A stretch of 64,000 nt of DNA from Methylobacterium aquaticum (GTDB lineage: Bacteria > Pseudomonadota > Alphaproteobacteria > Rhizobiales > Beijerinckiaceae), in NCBI RefSeq assembly GCF_016804325.1, contig NZ_CP043627.1, positions 2,617,001-2,681,000 on the forward strand, in the 5' to 3' direction. Shown one piece after another: positions 1-8,714 of the stretch. The notes below the pieces were generated by a model. The model searched no databases. It saw only the letters and a list, made by a program, of their open reading frames with translations, and was not told the DNA's origin. How positions within the stretch are numbered: the stretch's first letter is position 1; every line of letters starts with the position of its first letter. A program made the position numbers and the translations under genes.

Positions 1-16
1 CGCCGCGGCGAGAATG

Positions 17-53
17 GTTGCATCAATTCTCAAGCACAATTAATGATTGCAAC
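17..53. promoter_or_regulatory. AT-rich imperfect dyad upstream of the AlgX-like gene
   Basis: An imperfect inverted repeat (GTTGCATCAATT against AATTAATGATTGCAAC, with a few extra bases in the right arm) stands out as AT-rich in GC-rich surroundings about 90 bp before the first gene. It could be a promoter or a binding site for an exopolysaccharide regulator. No particular regulator can be assigned. Confidence 0.25.
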
Positions 54-144
54 GCGTCGGACCATCCCGCCTCAGGGGCGGGCGAGCGGCCGGTCCCGCC
101 GCGCGCCGGATCCCGGCATCGCCCGCCACGCCACCGGCACGACC

Positions 145-1599
145 ATGATCGATCTCCAGCCGCATCTCGGAACGCCCATCGAGGGGCGGAACGGACAGTT
201 CTACTACCGGGGCGACGAAAGCCGGGTCGGCCTCTACGAGTACTACCTGGCCGGCATCCGGCACGGTGCCCTCGCGTCGTGGACGGCGACGCTCGCCCGG
301 CGCGCCCGCGAACTCGCCCGGCGCGGCGTCCGCTACCACGTCGTGGTGGTCCCGGGCGCCCACGTGGCCTGCCCGGAGGACCTGCCGGACGACCTGCGGG
401 GCCGCATCAAGGCGCCGTTCCCCGTGCTCCGGGCCGCCCTGGCGGGCACCGACGGGGTTCGGCTGCACTATGCCCTGCCGGACCTCGTCCCGGGGGATGC
501 GGACCCGGGCGACCCGATCCTCCACCGCACCTACCGCCGCAACGACACGCACTGGACCGAGTACGGCGCCTACCGGAACTACCTGACGGTCTGCCGCGCC
601 ATCGCCCGCGACCTCGACGTCCGGGTGGTCGAGCCGGCGGACGTGACCTTCGCGACGAAGCAGGCCTTCGGCGACCTGTCGATCCTGCGGCAGCCGGAAG
701 GGCAGCCGGAGACGATCCCCCTGGCGGTGATCCGGGGCCGGCACCGGGCCCACACGGTGTCCAGGAACACCACCGTCCTCCGGAACCGGGTGATCCGCAC
801 GCGCTCCGACACGGCGCCGGCGACCGCGGCCCTGATCTTCCACGATTCCTACGCCACCGCGCAGGCCAAGTTCTGGGCCCGCAGCTTCGGCCGCACGACC
901 TTCGCGGGCGTCACCCACCGGGTCTACCTCGACGCGGTAGAGCGGGAGCGGCCGGACGTGGTGATCTCGATCATGGCCGAGCACCGCCTGTTCGAATGGC
1001 CGAACGACCACGACCACTGGACCTTCGCGGACGATTTCGAGAGCGATTGCCGCTCGCCCGCCGGCCGGCGCACCGCCGACGTGATGGTCCTGTACCGGCA
1101 GCAGAAGGTCGCGGCCGCGGCGGACGCCGCCGCCGGGATCGCGGCCGAGCGCGGCTTCGGGGCCTATCACGCCCGCGTCGCCGCCCAGGCGCTCGTCGGG
1201 GCGCACCGTTTCGAGGACGCCCTGGCGATGGCGATGACGGCGCTCTCGCTCGACCGCGACTCGCCCTCGAACCTGTGGATGGCCGCCTACGCGGCCCTCT
1301 ACGCCGGCAAGCCGCAGGACGCCCTGACCCTGGCGACCTGGGCCGCCGGGGCCGAGCCGCATCACGGCGCCTGGACCGAGCTCCTGGCCTCGATCCTGAT
1401 CGGGCTCGGGCGCCGGGAGGACGCCGCGCTCGTGCTCGAGCGCGCCGTCGCCGTCATCGACGACGATCCGGCCCTGTGGCGGCTCGCCGCCGAGATGCGC
1501 GAGGCCGGCGGCCGGCCCGGCCCGGCCCGGCAGGCCCGGGCCATGGCCGAGGCGCTGACCAGCCAGGAGACGGTCGCCGCGAGGGCGTTCGCCGCGTGA
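145..1599 (+). CDS. AlgX/AlgJ-like SGNH-hydrolase-fold protein with C-terminal TPRs
   Basis: The 484-aa protein resembles the SGNH-like domain of AlgX/AlgJ/PatB-type polysaccharide O-acetyltransferases. Visible signature elements are a DTHW motif (D134, H136) and an HDSY block with the probable nucleophile S235. After about residue 330 come three or so alanine-rich helical pairs that look like tetratricopeptide repeats. The start at MIDLQPHLG is chosen because upstream codons read as low-complexity sequence. No signal peptide or membrane segment is seen at this start, which is odd because AlgX and AlgJ are periplasmic. The next gene, 21 bp downstream, makes a nucleotide-sugar uronate, so a role in modifying a surface polysaccharide is likely. 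The acceptor is unknown. Confidence 0.72.
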   Translation: MIDLQPHLGTPIEGRNGQFYYRGDESRVGLYEYYLAGIRHGALASWTATLARRARELARRGVRYHVVVVPGAHVACPEDLPDDLRGRIKAPFPVLRAALAGTDGVRLHYALPDLVPGDADPGDPILHRTYRRNDTHWTEYGAYRNYLTVCRAIARDLDVRVVEPADVTFATKQAFGDLSILRQPEGQPETIPLAVIRGRHRAHTVSRNTTVLRNRVIRTRSDTAPATAALIFHDSYATAQAKFWARSFGRTTFAGVTHRVYLDAVERERPDVVISIMAEHRLFEWPNDHDHWTFADDFESDCRSPAGRRTADVMVLYRQQKVAAAADAAAGIAAERGFGAYHARVAAQALVGAHRFEDALAMAMTALSLDRDSPSNLWMAAYAALYAGKPQDALTLATWAAGAEPHHGAWTELLASILIGLGRREDAALVLERAVAVIDDDPALWRLAAEMREAGGRPGPARQARAMAEALTSQETVAARAFAA

Positions 1600-1620
1600 C
1601 CCGGCCGGCGGCGCCCCGAG

Positions 1621-3030
1621 TTGACAGGGGAACCTCCCGCGCCCTTAAGCGGGAGCATGACCGCCGAGCACGGACCCGCGATGACGCCCCCCTGCGAGAC
1701 GCCGTCCCCTTCCGGGAGCCTCGGCCGGCTCCTCGCCGAGCGCCGGGCGCTGATCGGCATCGTCGGCCTCGGCTATGTCGGGCTGCCGCTGGCGCTGGCC
1801 GCGCTCCGGGCGGGTTTTTCGGTGCTCGGCTTCGACATCGATCCGGGCCGGGTCGCGGCGCTGAACCGGGGCGAGGGGACGTTCCACCACATCCCGGGCG
1901 ACGGCTTGAGGCCGGCGCTGGCGGCGGGCACCTTCGCGGCCACCGGCGACATGGCGCGGCTGAACGAGCCCGACGCGGTGCTGATCTGCGTGCCGACGCC
2001 GCTCACCCGCCACCGCGAGCCCGACCTGTCCTACGTCGAGGCGACGGCCCGGGCCGTCGCCGCCGTCTTGCGGCCGGGCCAGATCGTGGTGCTCGAATCC
2101 ACCACCTATCCGGGCACCACCGACGAGGTGATGCGGCCGATCCTGGAGGCGGGGGGCCTGCGCTCCGGCCACGACTTCTTCCTCGCCTACTCGCCGGAGC
2201 GCGAGGATCCGGGCAATGGGGAGTTCGACACCGCCCGCATCCCCAAGGTGGTGGGGGCGGACGACGACGCGGGGCGCACCCTGGCGGAGGCGCTCTACGG
2301 CGCGCTCGTGGTGCGCACGGTGCCGGTCTCCTCGGCCGCGACGGCGGAGGCCGTGAAGCTGACGGAGAACATCTTCCGCTCGGTCAATATCGCCCTCGTG
2401 AACGAGTTGAAGCTCGTCTACGACGCGATGGGGATCGACGTCTGGGAGGTGATCCAGGCCGCGGCCACGAAGCCCTTCGGCTTCATGCCGTTCCAGCCCG
2501 GGCCGGGCTTAGGGGGCCACTGCATCCCGATCGACCCGTTCTACCTCGCCTGGAAGGCGCGGGAATTCGACGTGCCGGCCCGGTTCGTGGAACTGGCCGG
2601 CGAGGTCAACACCCGGATGCCCTACCACGTGGTCGAGCGCCTGGCCGCCGCCGTCGACCGCACGGGCCGGGCCTTCTCGGGCGCGACGGTGCTGGTGCTC
2701 GGGCTCGCCTACAAGCGCAACGTCGAGGATACCCGCGAGAGCCCGGCCCTGAAGCTGATCCGGCTGATCGAGGCGCGGGGGGCGAGGGCGCTCTACCACG
2801 ACCCCCTGGTGCCGGTCGTGCCGGCGACGCGCGAGCATCCGGAATTCGCCGGGCGGCGCTCGCAGCCCCTGACCGCCGACACCGTGCGGGCCGTCGACGC
2901 GGTGCTGATCGCCACCGACCATGACGGCGTCGATTACCGGCTGGTGGCCGAGCACGCCCGGCTCGTCGTCGATACCCGCAACGTGATGGCCCGGCATGAA
3001 CTAACGGGTGCGACGATCGTGAAGGCGTAA
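1621..3030 (+). CDS. nucleotide sugar dehydrogenase (UDP-GlcNAc/UDP-Glc 6-dehydrogenase family)
   Basis: The 469-aa enzyme belongs to the UDP-glucose/GDP-mannose dehydrogenase family, which oxidises C6 of a nucleotide sugar to a uronate with two NAD+. The Rossmann motif GLGYVG lies near residue 50, the catalytic lysine in VKLTENIF is K246, and the catalytic cysteine in GGHCIPID is C301. The GLGGHCIPIDPFYLAWKA block is closest to the WbpA/TviB type acting on UDP-N-acetylhexosamines, from memory of the family. The full frame opens with TTG; ATGs at codons 13 and 21 are equally possible. It probably supplies a charged sugar for exopolysaccharide or O-antigen with the upstream AlgX-like gene. Confidence 0.9.
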   Translation: MTGEPPAPLSGSMTAEHGPAMTPPCETPSPSGSLGRLLAERRALIGIVGLGYVGLPLALAALRAGFSVLGFDIDPGRVAALNRGEGTFHHIPGDGLRPALAAGTFAATGDMARLNEPDAVLICVPTPLTRHREPDLSYVEATARAVAAVLRPGQIVVLESTTYPGTTDEVMRPILEAGGLRSGHDFFLAYSPEREDPGNGEFDTARIPKVVGADDDAGRTLAEALYGALVVRTVPVSSAATAEAVKLTENIFRSVNIALVNELKLVYDAMGIDVWEVIQAAATKPFGFMPFQPGPGLGGHCIPIDPFYLAWKAREFDVPARFVELAGEVNTRMPYHVVERLAAAVDRTGRAFSGATVLVLGLAYKRNVEDTRESPALKLIRLIEARGARALYHDPLVPVVPATREHPEFAGRRSQPLTADTVRAVDAVLIATDHDGVDYRLVAEHARLVVDTRNVMARHELTGATIVKA

Positions 3031-3158
3031 ACCGTTGGACAATCCTCCGCCGATCGGCCCCCGACCCGGCTGCCGCCGCCGTCGCACCCTGGCGAGCGGG
3101 GCCGCGCCGGGCTAAGACAAACGGGCAACACCCGCATCCGCGGGGTCGAGGGCAACAG

Positions 3159-3845
3159 ATGGGTCGGCTCGCAGGGTTTCCCTTCTTCAAGGATGCGGGC
3201 GTCGACCTGACCTCCTACGAATCGCGCTGCATCTGGCGCCGGTTCGACGCCAACGAGATCCTGGTCGATTTCGACGACGCCTCGACCGACGTCTACCTCC
3301 TCGCCTCCGGCGAGGTGCGGATCCTCAACCGGACGCAATCCGGCAAGGAGGTGATCCTGGGCGAGATGCGGGCCGGCGAGTTCTTCGGCGAGCTCGCCGC
3401 CATCGACGGGGTCAGCCGCTCGGCCAACGTCACGGCGCTCACCCGCGGTGAATTGTGCGTGGTGCCGGCCGCGGTGTTCCGCGAGATCGTGTTCGCCGCC
3501 CCCCCGATCGCCGACCGGCTGCTGCGGCTGCTCGCCAAGCGGGTGCGGATGCTCAACGCCCGGCTGATGGAGCACGCGGTCCTCGACCTGCGCCACCGGC
3601 TCTACGCCGAATTGCTGCGCCTCTCGACGCCCCGGCCCGGCAGCGACGGCGAGCGCGCGGTGAGCCCGCCGCCCTACCACCACGTGCTCGCCGCCCGCAT
3701 CGGCTGCCGCCGCGAGCAGGTGACGCGGGAATTCACCGTGATGGCCCAGGAAGGCCTCGTCGACCGCACCCGCGGCGCGCTGATCCTGCGCCGGCCGGAC
3801 ATCCTGGAGGCGCGGGTGGCGGAGGCGTTGCGGGAGGATTCGTGA
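3159..3845 (+). CDS. Crp/Fnr family transcriptional regulator
   Basis: The 228-aa protein has an N-terminal cyclic-nucleotide-binding-like beta roll (about residues 14-130, with the GEFFGELAAIDG element) and a C-terminal winged helix (about 150-220) whose recognition helix lies in GCRREQVTREFTVMAQEGLV. It lacks the N-terminal cysteine cluster of FNR, so oxygen sensing through a 4Fe-4S cluster is not expected. The effector cannot be deduced. It is a single gene on the same strand as the dehydrogenase, 128 bp downstream, and is followed by a long GC-rich hairpin. Confidence 0.88.
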   Translation: MGRLAGFPFFKDAGVDLTSYESRCIWRRFDANEILVDFDDASTDVYLLASGEVRILNRTQSGKEVILGEMRAGEFFGELAAIDGVSRSANVTALTRGELCVVPAAVFREIVFAAPPIADRLLRLLAKRVRMLNARLMEHAVLDLRHRLYAELLRLSTPRPGSDGERAVSPPPYHHVLAARIGCRREQVTREFTVMAQEGLVDRTRGALILRRPDILEARVAEALREDS

Positions 3846-3863
3846 GCCGGGGCGCGGGTCGAG

Positions 3864-3901
3864 GACGGGACGTCCGGCGGCGATCGTCCGGACGTCCCGT
3901 C
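3864..3901 (+). terminator. GC-rich hairpin after the Crp/Fnr gene
   Basis: A perfect 14-bp inverted repeat (GACGGGACGTCCGG and its complement, 10-nt loop) starts 19 bp after the stop codon. There is no T-run, so it may be a weak terminator or a 3'-end stabilising hairpin. Confidence 0.45.
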
Positions 3902-3989
3902 ACGGCCGGACCGGCATTGCCTTGCGCAGGACCGGCCGCGCCCCTGTCGGAGCCCGTCCGAGCGGATCGGTCTGACCAAGGCTGAAAGG

Positions 3990-4715
3990 GATCATGGGAT
4001 ATCCTCTCCTTCCACCTCATCCTGAGAGCCTGTTTGAGCAGCGTGATTTGACAAAAACTGAGAAAAATCAGGAGATATCCTACCATTCCACCTCATCCTG
4101 AGGTGTTGGCGATCAGAGATCGCACGCGATCGCAGATCGACTGACCTCGAAGGAGGGCTCCAGAAGCCTCTGCGATCCCTGGAGCCCTCCTTCGAGGCTC
4201 ACTTCGTTCGCACCTCAGGATGAGGTTAGCGGGTAGGATGATCCCGTCCGCCTCAAATATTGGGTAAAAATCCTGCTCAAACAGGCTCTGAGGTGTTGGC
4301 GATCAAAGATCGACTGACCTCGAAGGAGGCTTCCAGAAGCCTCTGCGATCCCTGGAGCCCTCCTTCGAGGTCAGCCGATTTTCAATCGGCTGACACCTCA
4401 GAGCCTGTTTGAGTGAGCTGATTGAACTGAAACCCTCCTCGTCATCCTGGGGCCGCGCAGCGGAACCCGGGATCCATAACCGCTGACGCTGCAGGACAAA
4501 GCGGGCCGCGTTCCGCATCATCCTGGACGGTCAGCGGTTATGGATCCCGGGTTCTCGCCTTCGGCGAGCCCCAGGATGACGAGGAGAGTTGGCAGCATCT
4601 GCGTCAGATCCTCTGGCCTGACGACTCAAACAGGCCTTCAGGATGAGGCAGAGGGTAGGATGATCCCGCCCGCCTCAAGTCTTGGGTAGAGGTTATTCTC
4701 AAACAGGCTCTCGGA
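3990..4715. repeat. island of nested, partly palindromic repeats
   Basis: This gene-free stretch is a mosaic of short repeats. A roughly 59-bp palindromic unit (TGACCTCGAAGGAGG...CCTCCTTCGAGG) occurs at 4142-4200 and 4315-4373. The phrase AGGTGTTGGCGATCA recurs at 4101 and 4291. A roughly 73-bp unit (GGATGAGG..GGGTAGGATGATCCCG....CTCAAACAGGCTCT) occurs at about 4220 and 4642. GAGCCTGTTTGAG or its complement recurs at least five times. No coding potential is apparent. It probably grew by insertion of small non-autonomous palindromic elements into each other. Confidence 0.8.
4435..4586. repeat. REP/MITE-like inverted-repeat element, copy 1
   Basis: The ends CTCCTCGTCATCCTGG and CCAGGATGACGAGGAG are exact inverted copies, and the inner segment holds GGATCCATAACCGCTGACG facing GTCAGCGGTTATGGATCC. 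A closely similar element lies at 39408-39548. It has no coding capacity and fits a dispersed palindromic element. Confidence 0.75.
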
Positions 4716-5029
4716 CCCCGTCTGATGGGTCCTTGCAGATCTCGAAACCTCCTCGACATTCTGGAAAATCTGTTCATCGGGCCCGAGACCGCGCTCCGAG
4801 GGGGTGAGGCAGGCGCCGCCGGCAACGGGAACCGGCCGGGCCCGCGACCCACGCCGCCCGGGAATCCCAGTCCAAGGGTATCCCAGTCCAGGCGCGCGAG
4901 CCGGCTGTCCAATCTCGTATTTACTGCGAATTAGTCAATCTCTCAGGCTCATGACCGCCGATCATTGACCTAGCGTGAGTAGCATATTTAATCGATCGCA
5001 GCTCAAGAGAGATACTCCGTGGGGCCGGC
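4716..5029. other. intergenic region before the GGDEF/EAL gene
   Basis: This stretch separates the repeat island from the diguanylate cyclase/phosphodiesterase gene. No gene or strong motif is seen. The last 80 bp are relatively AT-rich and probably hold the promoter. Confidence 0.4.
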
Positions 5030-7414
5030 GTGCTGAAAGTTTATGGTTGTATCATCGAGCAGCACGACCTCTGGTTGGTAGGGCTGGCCGCCCTCGTCTG
5101 CACGGTCGCTGCCGGCACCTGCATCGGATTGCTGCGACATGCCGGCCGATTGAAGGGATGGCTGCACCGGCTCTGGCTCGGCATCGCGGCCGTGGCCGGC
5201 GGCTCCGGAATCTGGGCGACGCACTTCATCGCCATGCTCGCCTTCGAACCCGCGCTGCCGAGCGGGTATGATCTCGGTCTGACGGCGCTGTCGCTCGTCT
5301 ACGCCGTCCTGCTCACGGGCGCCGGCCTGACGATCGCGCAGCTGCGGTGGCTGCCGGCCGCGCCCGTTCTCGGCGGGGTGATCCTCGGCGGCGGGATCGC
5401 CGCCATGCACTATACCGGCATGGCCGCCTACGAGATCGCCGGGCGCGTCGAGTGGGACCCGCTCCTCGTCGCGGCCTCGCTGGTTCTCGGCAGCCTGCTG
5501 GGCGCGGCCGGTCTCGCCGTGGCCATGGGAGCCGGCGGCCTGCGCAGCGGCGTTCTCGGCGCGGGTTTCCTGCTGCTCGCGATCTGCAGCCACCATTTCA
5601 CGGCGATGGGCGCGGTCACGATCATGCCGGACCCGACCATCGTCATCTCCGATGCGGCGATCCCGTCCCGCTGGCTGGCCGTCGGGGTCGCAGGCGCGAG
5701 CCTCGCCATCCTGTCCCTCGCCTGCGCCGCCCTCGCCCTCGACATCCGCGACCGCCGCAATCTGTCGCTGCAGCGCGAGCGGCTGCAGAGCCTCGCCAAT
5801 GCCGCCGTCGAAGGACTGGTCGTCTGCCAGGGGAACCGGATCGTCAACGCCAACGACAGCTTCTGCCGGCTCGCCGGCTCGCCGGCGGCCGACCTGATCG
5901 GTGCGGAGCTGTCCCGCTTCCTCCCGAAGGCGATGACCCAGCTCGGGCTCGCCGGTGATCCCGACCAGGCGGTCGAGGTCGAGCTCGTCTGCGCCGAAGG
6001 CGGGACGATCCCCGTCGAGGTGATCCTGCGTCCCATCACCTACGGCGACCGGCCGCATTACGCCGTGGCGGTTCGCGATCTGCGTGCCCGGCGCCGGGCC
6101 GAGGGACAGATCCAGTTCCTGGCCTACCACGATCCGCTGACGGGCCTCGCCAACCGCGCGAGCTTCCGGGAACGCCTCGACCAGGAGCTGAAGGTCGCCC
6201 AGGCGACGAAGCGGAAGCTCGCCGTCCTCTGCCTGGATCTCGATCGCTTCAAGGAGGTCAACGACCTCTTCGGCCACGCGACCGGCGACACCCTGCTGGT
6301 GAACGTCGCGCGGTCCGTCACGACGCTGCTGAAGGAAAACCAGCTGATGGCGCGGCTCGGCGGCGACGAATTCGCCATCCTGCTGCCATGCGAACACGCC
6401 GTCGAGGCCGGGAGGCTCGCCGAGCAGATCCTCGAGGTGCTCCGGTCGGGCAGCGACGATGCCAACGTTCCGATGGCGGCGACCAGCGTCGGCATCGCGC
6501 TCTACCCGGACGACACCGACGACCGCAACCTGCTCATCAACTACGCCGACACCGCGCTCTACAAGGCGAAGTCCGAGGGCCGCGGCACCTACCGGTTCTT
6601 CGAGGCCAACATGGGCGCGCAGGTGCGCGAGCGCCGCCTGCTCGAGCACGACTTGCGCCACGCCGTGGCCCGCGGCGAGATGCAGCTCGTGTATCAGCCG
6701 CAAACCGACGTGCAGAGCGGCGAGATGCTCGGCTTCGAGGTTCTCCTGCGCTGGCACCATCCCGATCGCGGAGCGGTGTCGCCGTCGCTGTTCATCCCGA
6801 TCGCCGAGGAGAGCGGCGCCATTCTGCAGATCGGCGAATGGGTCCTGCGCGAAGCCTGCCGGGAAGCGGCGAGATGGGCGACCCCGCTGTCGATCGCCGT
6901 CAACGTCTCCGCCGTCCAGATCCATTCGCCCCACTTCGTGCAGCTCATCCACGAAGTCCTGTTCCAGACCGGCCTGAAACCGGAACGGCTGGAGATCGAG
7001 ATCACCGAGACGGCACTGATCCGCGATCCGTCGCGCGCCCAATCGATCCTGCGGCAGCTCAAGGCCCTGGGCCTGCGCATCGCGATGGACGATTTCGGGA
7101 CCGGCTACTCGTCCCTGTCGAACCTGCGGACCTACCCGTTCGACAAGATCAAGATCGATCGCTCCTTCATCCGATCGGTGGACGAGAGCGAGCAGACCAA
7201 GGCCATCGTCCGTTCGGTCCTCGGCCTGGGCCGCGGCCTCGGCCTGCCGGTTCTCGCGGAAGGCGTCGAAACGACCGGCGAGCTCGAATTCCTGATCTCG
7301 GAAGACTGCCAGGCCGCGCAGGGATACCTGATGGGCCGGCCGGAGCCGATCGAGCGCTACTCCGAGCACACGATGGGAGACGGCATGCTCGAGCAGACGA
7401 AGAAGGTGGCGTGA
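5030..7414 (+). CDS. MHYT-PAS-GGDEF-EAL cyclic-di-GMP signalling protein
   Basis: The 794-aa membrane protein starts with GTG. The first 250 residues contain about seven transmembrane segments with MHYT-type motifs (HFIAML near 64, MHYTGM at 126-131, HHFTAMG near 189), proposed in this family to bind a metal and sense a diatomic gas. A PAS-like segment (about 255-355) follows, then a GGDEF domain with the intact motif GGDEF at 444-448, then an EAL domain. The EAL signature reads EVL (E570-V571-L572), but the downstream DDFGTGYSSL loop is intact, so phosphodiesterase activity remains possible. It would make or degrade cyclic di-GMP at the inner membrane. It stands alone, with no partner gene nearby. 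Confidence 0.93.
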   Translation: MLKVYGCIIEQHDLWLVGLAALVCTVAAGTCIGLLRHAGRLKGWLHRLWLGIAAVAGGSGIWATHFIAMLAFEPALPSGYDLGLTALSLVYAVLLTGAGLTIAQLRWLPAAPVLGGVILGGGIAAMHYTGMAAYEIAGRVEWDPLLVAASLVLGSLLGAAGLAVAMGAGGLRSGVLGAGFLLLAICSHHFTAMGAVTIMPDPTIVISDAAIPSRWLAVGVAGASLAILSLACAALALDIRDRRNLSLQRERLQSLANAAVEGLVVCQGNRIVNANDSFCRLAGSPAADLIGAELSRFLPKAMTQLGLAGDPDQAVEVELVCAEGGTIPVEVILRPITYGDRPHYAVAVRDLRARRRAEGQIQFLAYHDPLTGLANRASFRERLDQELKVAQATKRKLAVLCLDLDRFKEVNDLFGHATGDTLLVNVARSVTTLLKENQLMARLGGDEFAILLPCEHAVEAGRLAEQILEVLRSGSDDANVPMAATSVGIALYPDDTDDRNLLINYADTALYKAKSEGRGTYRFFEANMGAQVRERRLLEHDLRHAVARGEMQLVYQPQTDVQSGEMLGFEVLLRWHHPDRGAVSPSLFIPIAEESGAILQIGEWVLREACREAARWATPLSIAVNVSAVQIHSPHFVQLIHEVLFQTGLKPERLEIEITETALIRDPSRAQSILRQLKALGLRIAMDDFGTGYSSLSNLRTYPFDKIKIDRSFIRSVDESEQTKAIVRSVLGLGRGLGLPVLAEGVETTGELEFLISEDCQAAQGYLMGRPEPIERYSEHTMGDGMLEQTKKVA

Positions 7415-7556
7415 CACCGCCGCGCCCCGCCCTGGCCATGTCGACCGCCAATCCGGCCTCGCGCATCCAGCCGGCGACAGCATCGCGGCCGATCTCGGCG
7501 AGGGCGGCGAGGCGGCCGAGGAAGCGGGGCGGCATCGATCGCGGGCATCCGGGACC

Positions 7557-8714
7557 TCAACCTGAGACGGGCAGGCGGCGCCGGACCAGGGCGGCGTGAT
7601 AGGCCACGCCGAAGGGCAGGGCGGCGTCGTCGACATCGAAGGTCGGGTTGTGGAGCGGCGCCGAATCGCCGTTGCCGAGGAAGACGAAGCAGCCCGGCAC
7701 ATGCGCGAGGAAGCGGGCGAAATCCTCCGATGCGGCGAGCGGCGCCGACGCGACGGCGACGTTCTGCGGCCCGAGCGCGCCGGCGGCGGCAGTCAGCGCC
7801 TCCTCGGTCAGGGCGGGATCGTTGAGGAGGGGGATGAATTCGCGGGTATAGCCGACCTCGGCGTCGACACCGTAGGCCAGGGCCGTTCCCTCGGCGATCA
7901 CCCGCATCTGCCGCTCGATTTCCGCGCTGACCTCGGGCCGGAAGCTGCGGGCATCGCCGAGGATGCGGGCCTGCCCGGGCAGGGCGTTGCGGGTGCCGTC
8001 GGTGACGAGCTCCGTCACCGAGACGACCCCGACCTCCGTCGGATCGAGGCGGCGCGACACGATCGTCTGCAACGACATGACGGTGGCGCAGGCCGCGACC
8101 AGGACCTCGCGGCCGCTCTGCGGCCGGGCGGCGTGGCCGCCGACGCCCCGGAGCACGATCTCGAAATTGTCCTCCGCCGCCATGATCGGCCCGGGCCGGG
8201 TCTCGAGGCGGCCGATGCCCAGACCGGGCATGATGTGCAGGCCGTGGATCTCGTCGAAGGGGAAGCGCTCCATCAGGCCGTCGTCGAGCATCGCCAGGGC
8301 GCCGCGGCCCCATTCCTCGGCGGGCTGGAACAGGAACCGCACCGTCCCGTCGAAGCCGCCCTCGGTGGCGAGAAGCCGGGCGGCCCCCAGCAGCATCGCC
8401 GTATGGCCGTCATGGCCGCAGGCATGCATGGTGCCCGCGACCCGCGAGCGGTGGGGATGCGTGCCCTGTTCAGTGATGCGCAGGGCGTCCATGTCGGCGC
8501 GCAGCGCTACGACCTTCGTGCCGCGGCCGCGCCGGAGCGTGCCGACCACGCCGGTGCCGCCGATCCCCTCGGCGACGTCGAGGCCGAATTCCCGCAGGCG
8601 TCCCGCCACGAAGGCGGCAGTGCGCCGCTCCTCGAACCCGAATTCCGGATGGGCGTGCAGGTCGCGCCGCCAGGCGATCACGTCCTGGATGAGAGCGGGG
8701 TCGATCGCCGTCAT
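7557..8714 (-). CDS. M20-family amidohydrolase (hippurate / N-acyl-amino-acid hydrolase type)
   Basis: The 385-aa metalloenzyme has the M20D pattern. HPEFGFEE lies near residue 22, RADMDALRI at 72-80, and the metal-binding HACGHDGH at 97-104 (C99, H101, H104). The acidic QPAEEWGRGA block follows, and a late histidine lies in the C-terminal third. Such enzymes cleave an N-acyl or amide bond, releasing an amino acid. Its start overlaps the stop of the upstream lyase gene by 4 bp (ATGA), so the two are translationally coupled and probably act in one amino-acid salvage pathway. The exact substrate cannot be read from the sequence. Confidence 0.9.
   Translation of the reverse strand: MTAIDPALIQDVIAWRRDLHAHPEFGFEERRTAAFVAGRLREFGLDVAEGIGGTGVVGTLRRGRGTKVVALRADMDALRITEQGTHPHRSRVAGTMHACGHDGHTAMLLGAARLLATEGGFDGTVRFLFQPAEEWGRGALAMLDDGLMERFPFDEIHGLHIMPGLGIGRLETRPGPIMAAEDNFEIVLRGVGGHAARPQSGREVLVAACATVMSLQTIVSRRLDPTEVGVVSVTELVTDGTRNALPGQARILGDARSFRPEVSAEIERQMRVIAEGTALAYGVDAEVGYTREFIPLLNDPALTEEALTAAAGALGPQNVAVASAPLAASEDFARFLAHVPGCFVFLGNGDSAPLHNPTFDVDDAALPFGVAYHAALVRRRLPVSG

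Noticed and set aside
18..2924. Very long open frame across the AlgX-like and dehydrogenase genes
   Set aside because: Pro/Arg/Gly-rich translation typical of an off-frame reading of GC-rich DNA; the other frame has two clear enzymes.
4142..4373. Possible CRISPR-like repeat spacing
   Set aside because: Only two copies, palindromic and nested in other repeats, with no regular spacers or cas genes.
5003..7702. 900-codon open frame antisense to the GGDEF/EAL gene
   Set aside because: Composition is that of a shadow frame; the sense strand has complete domains.
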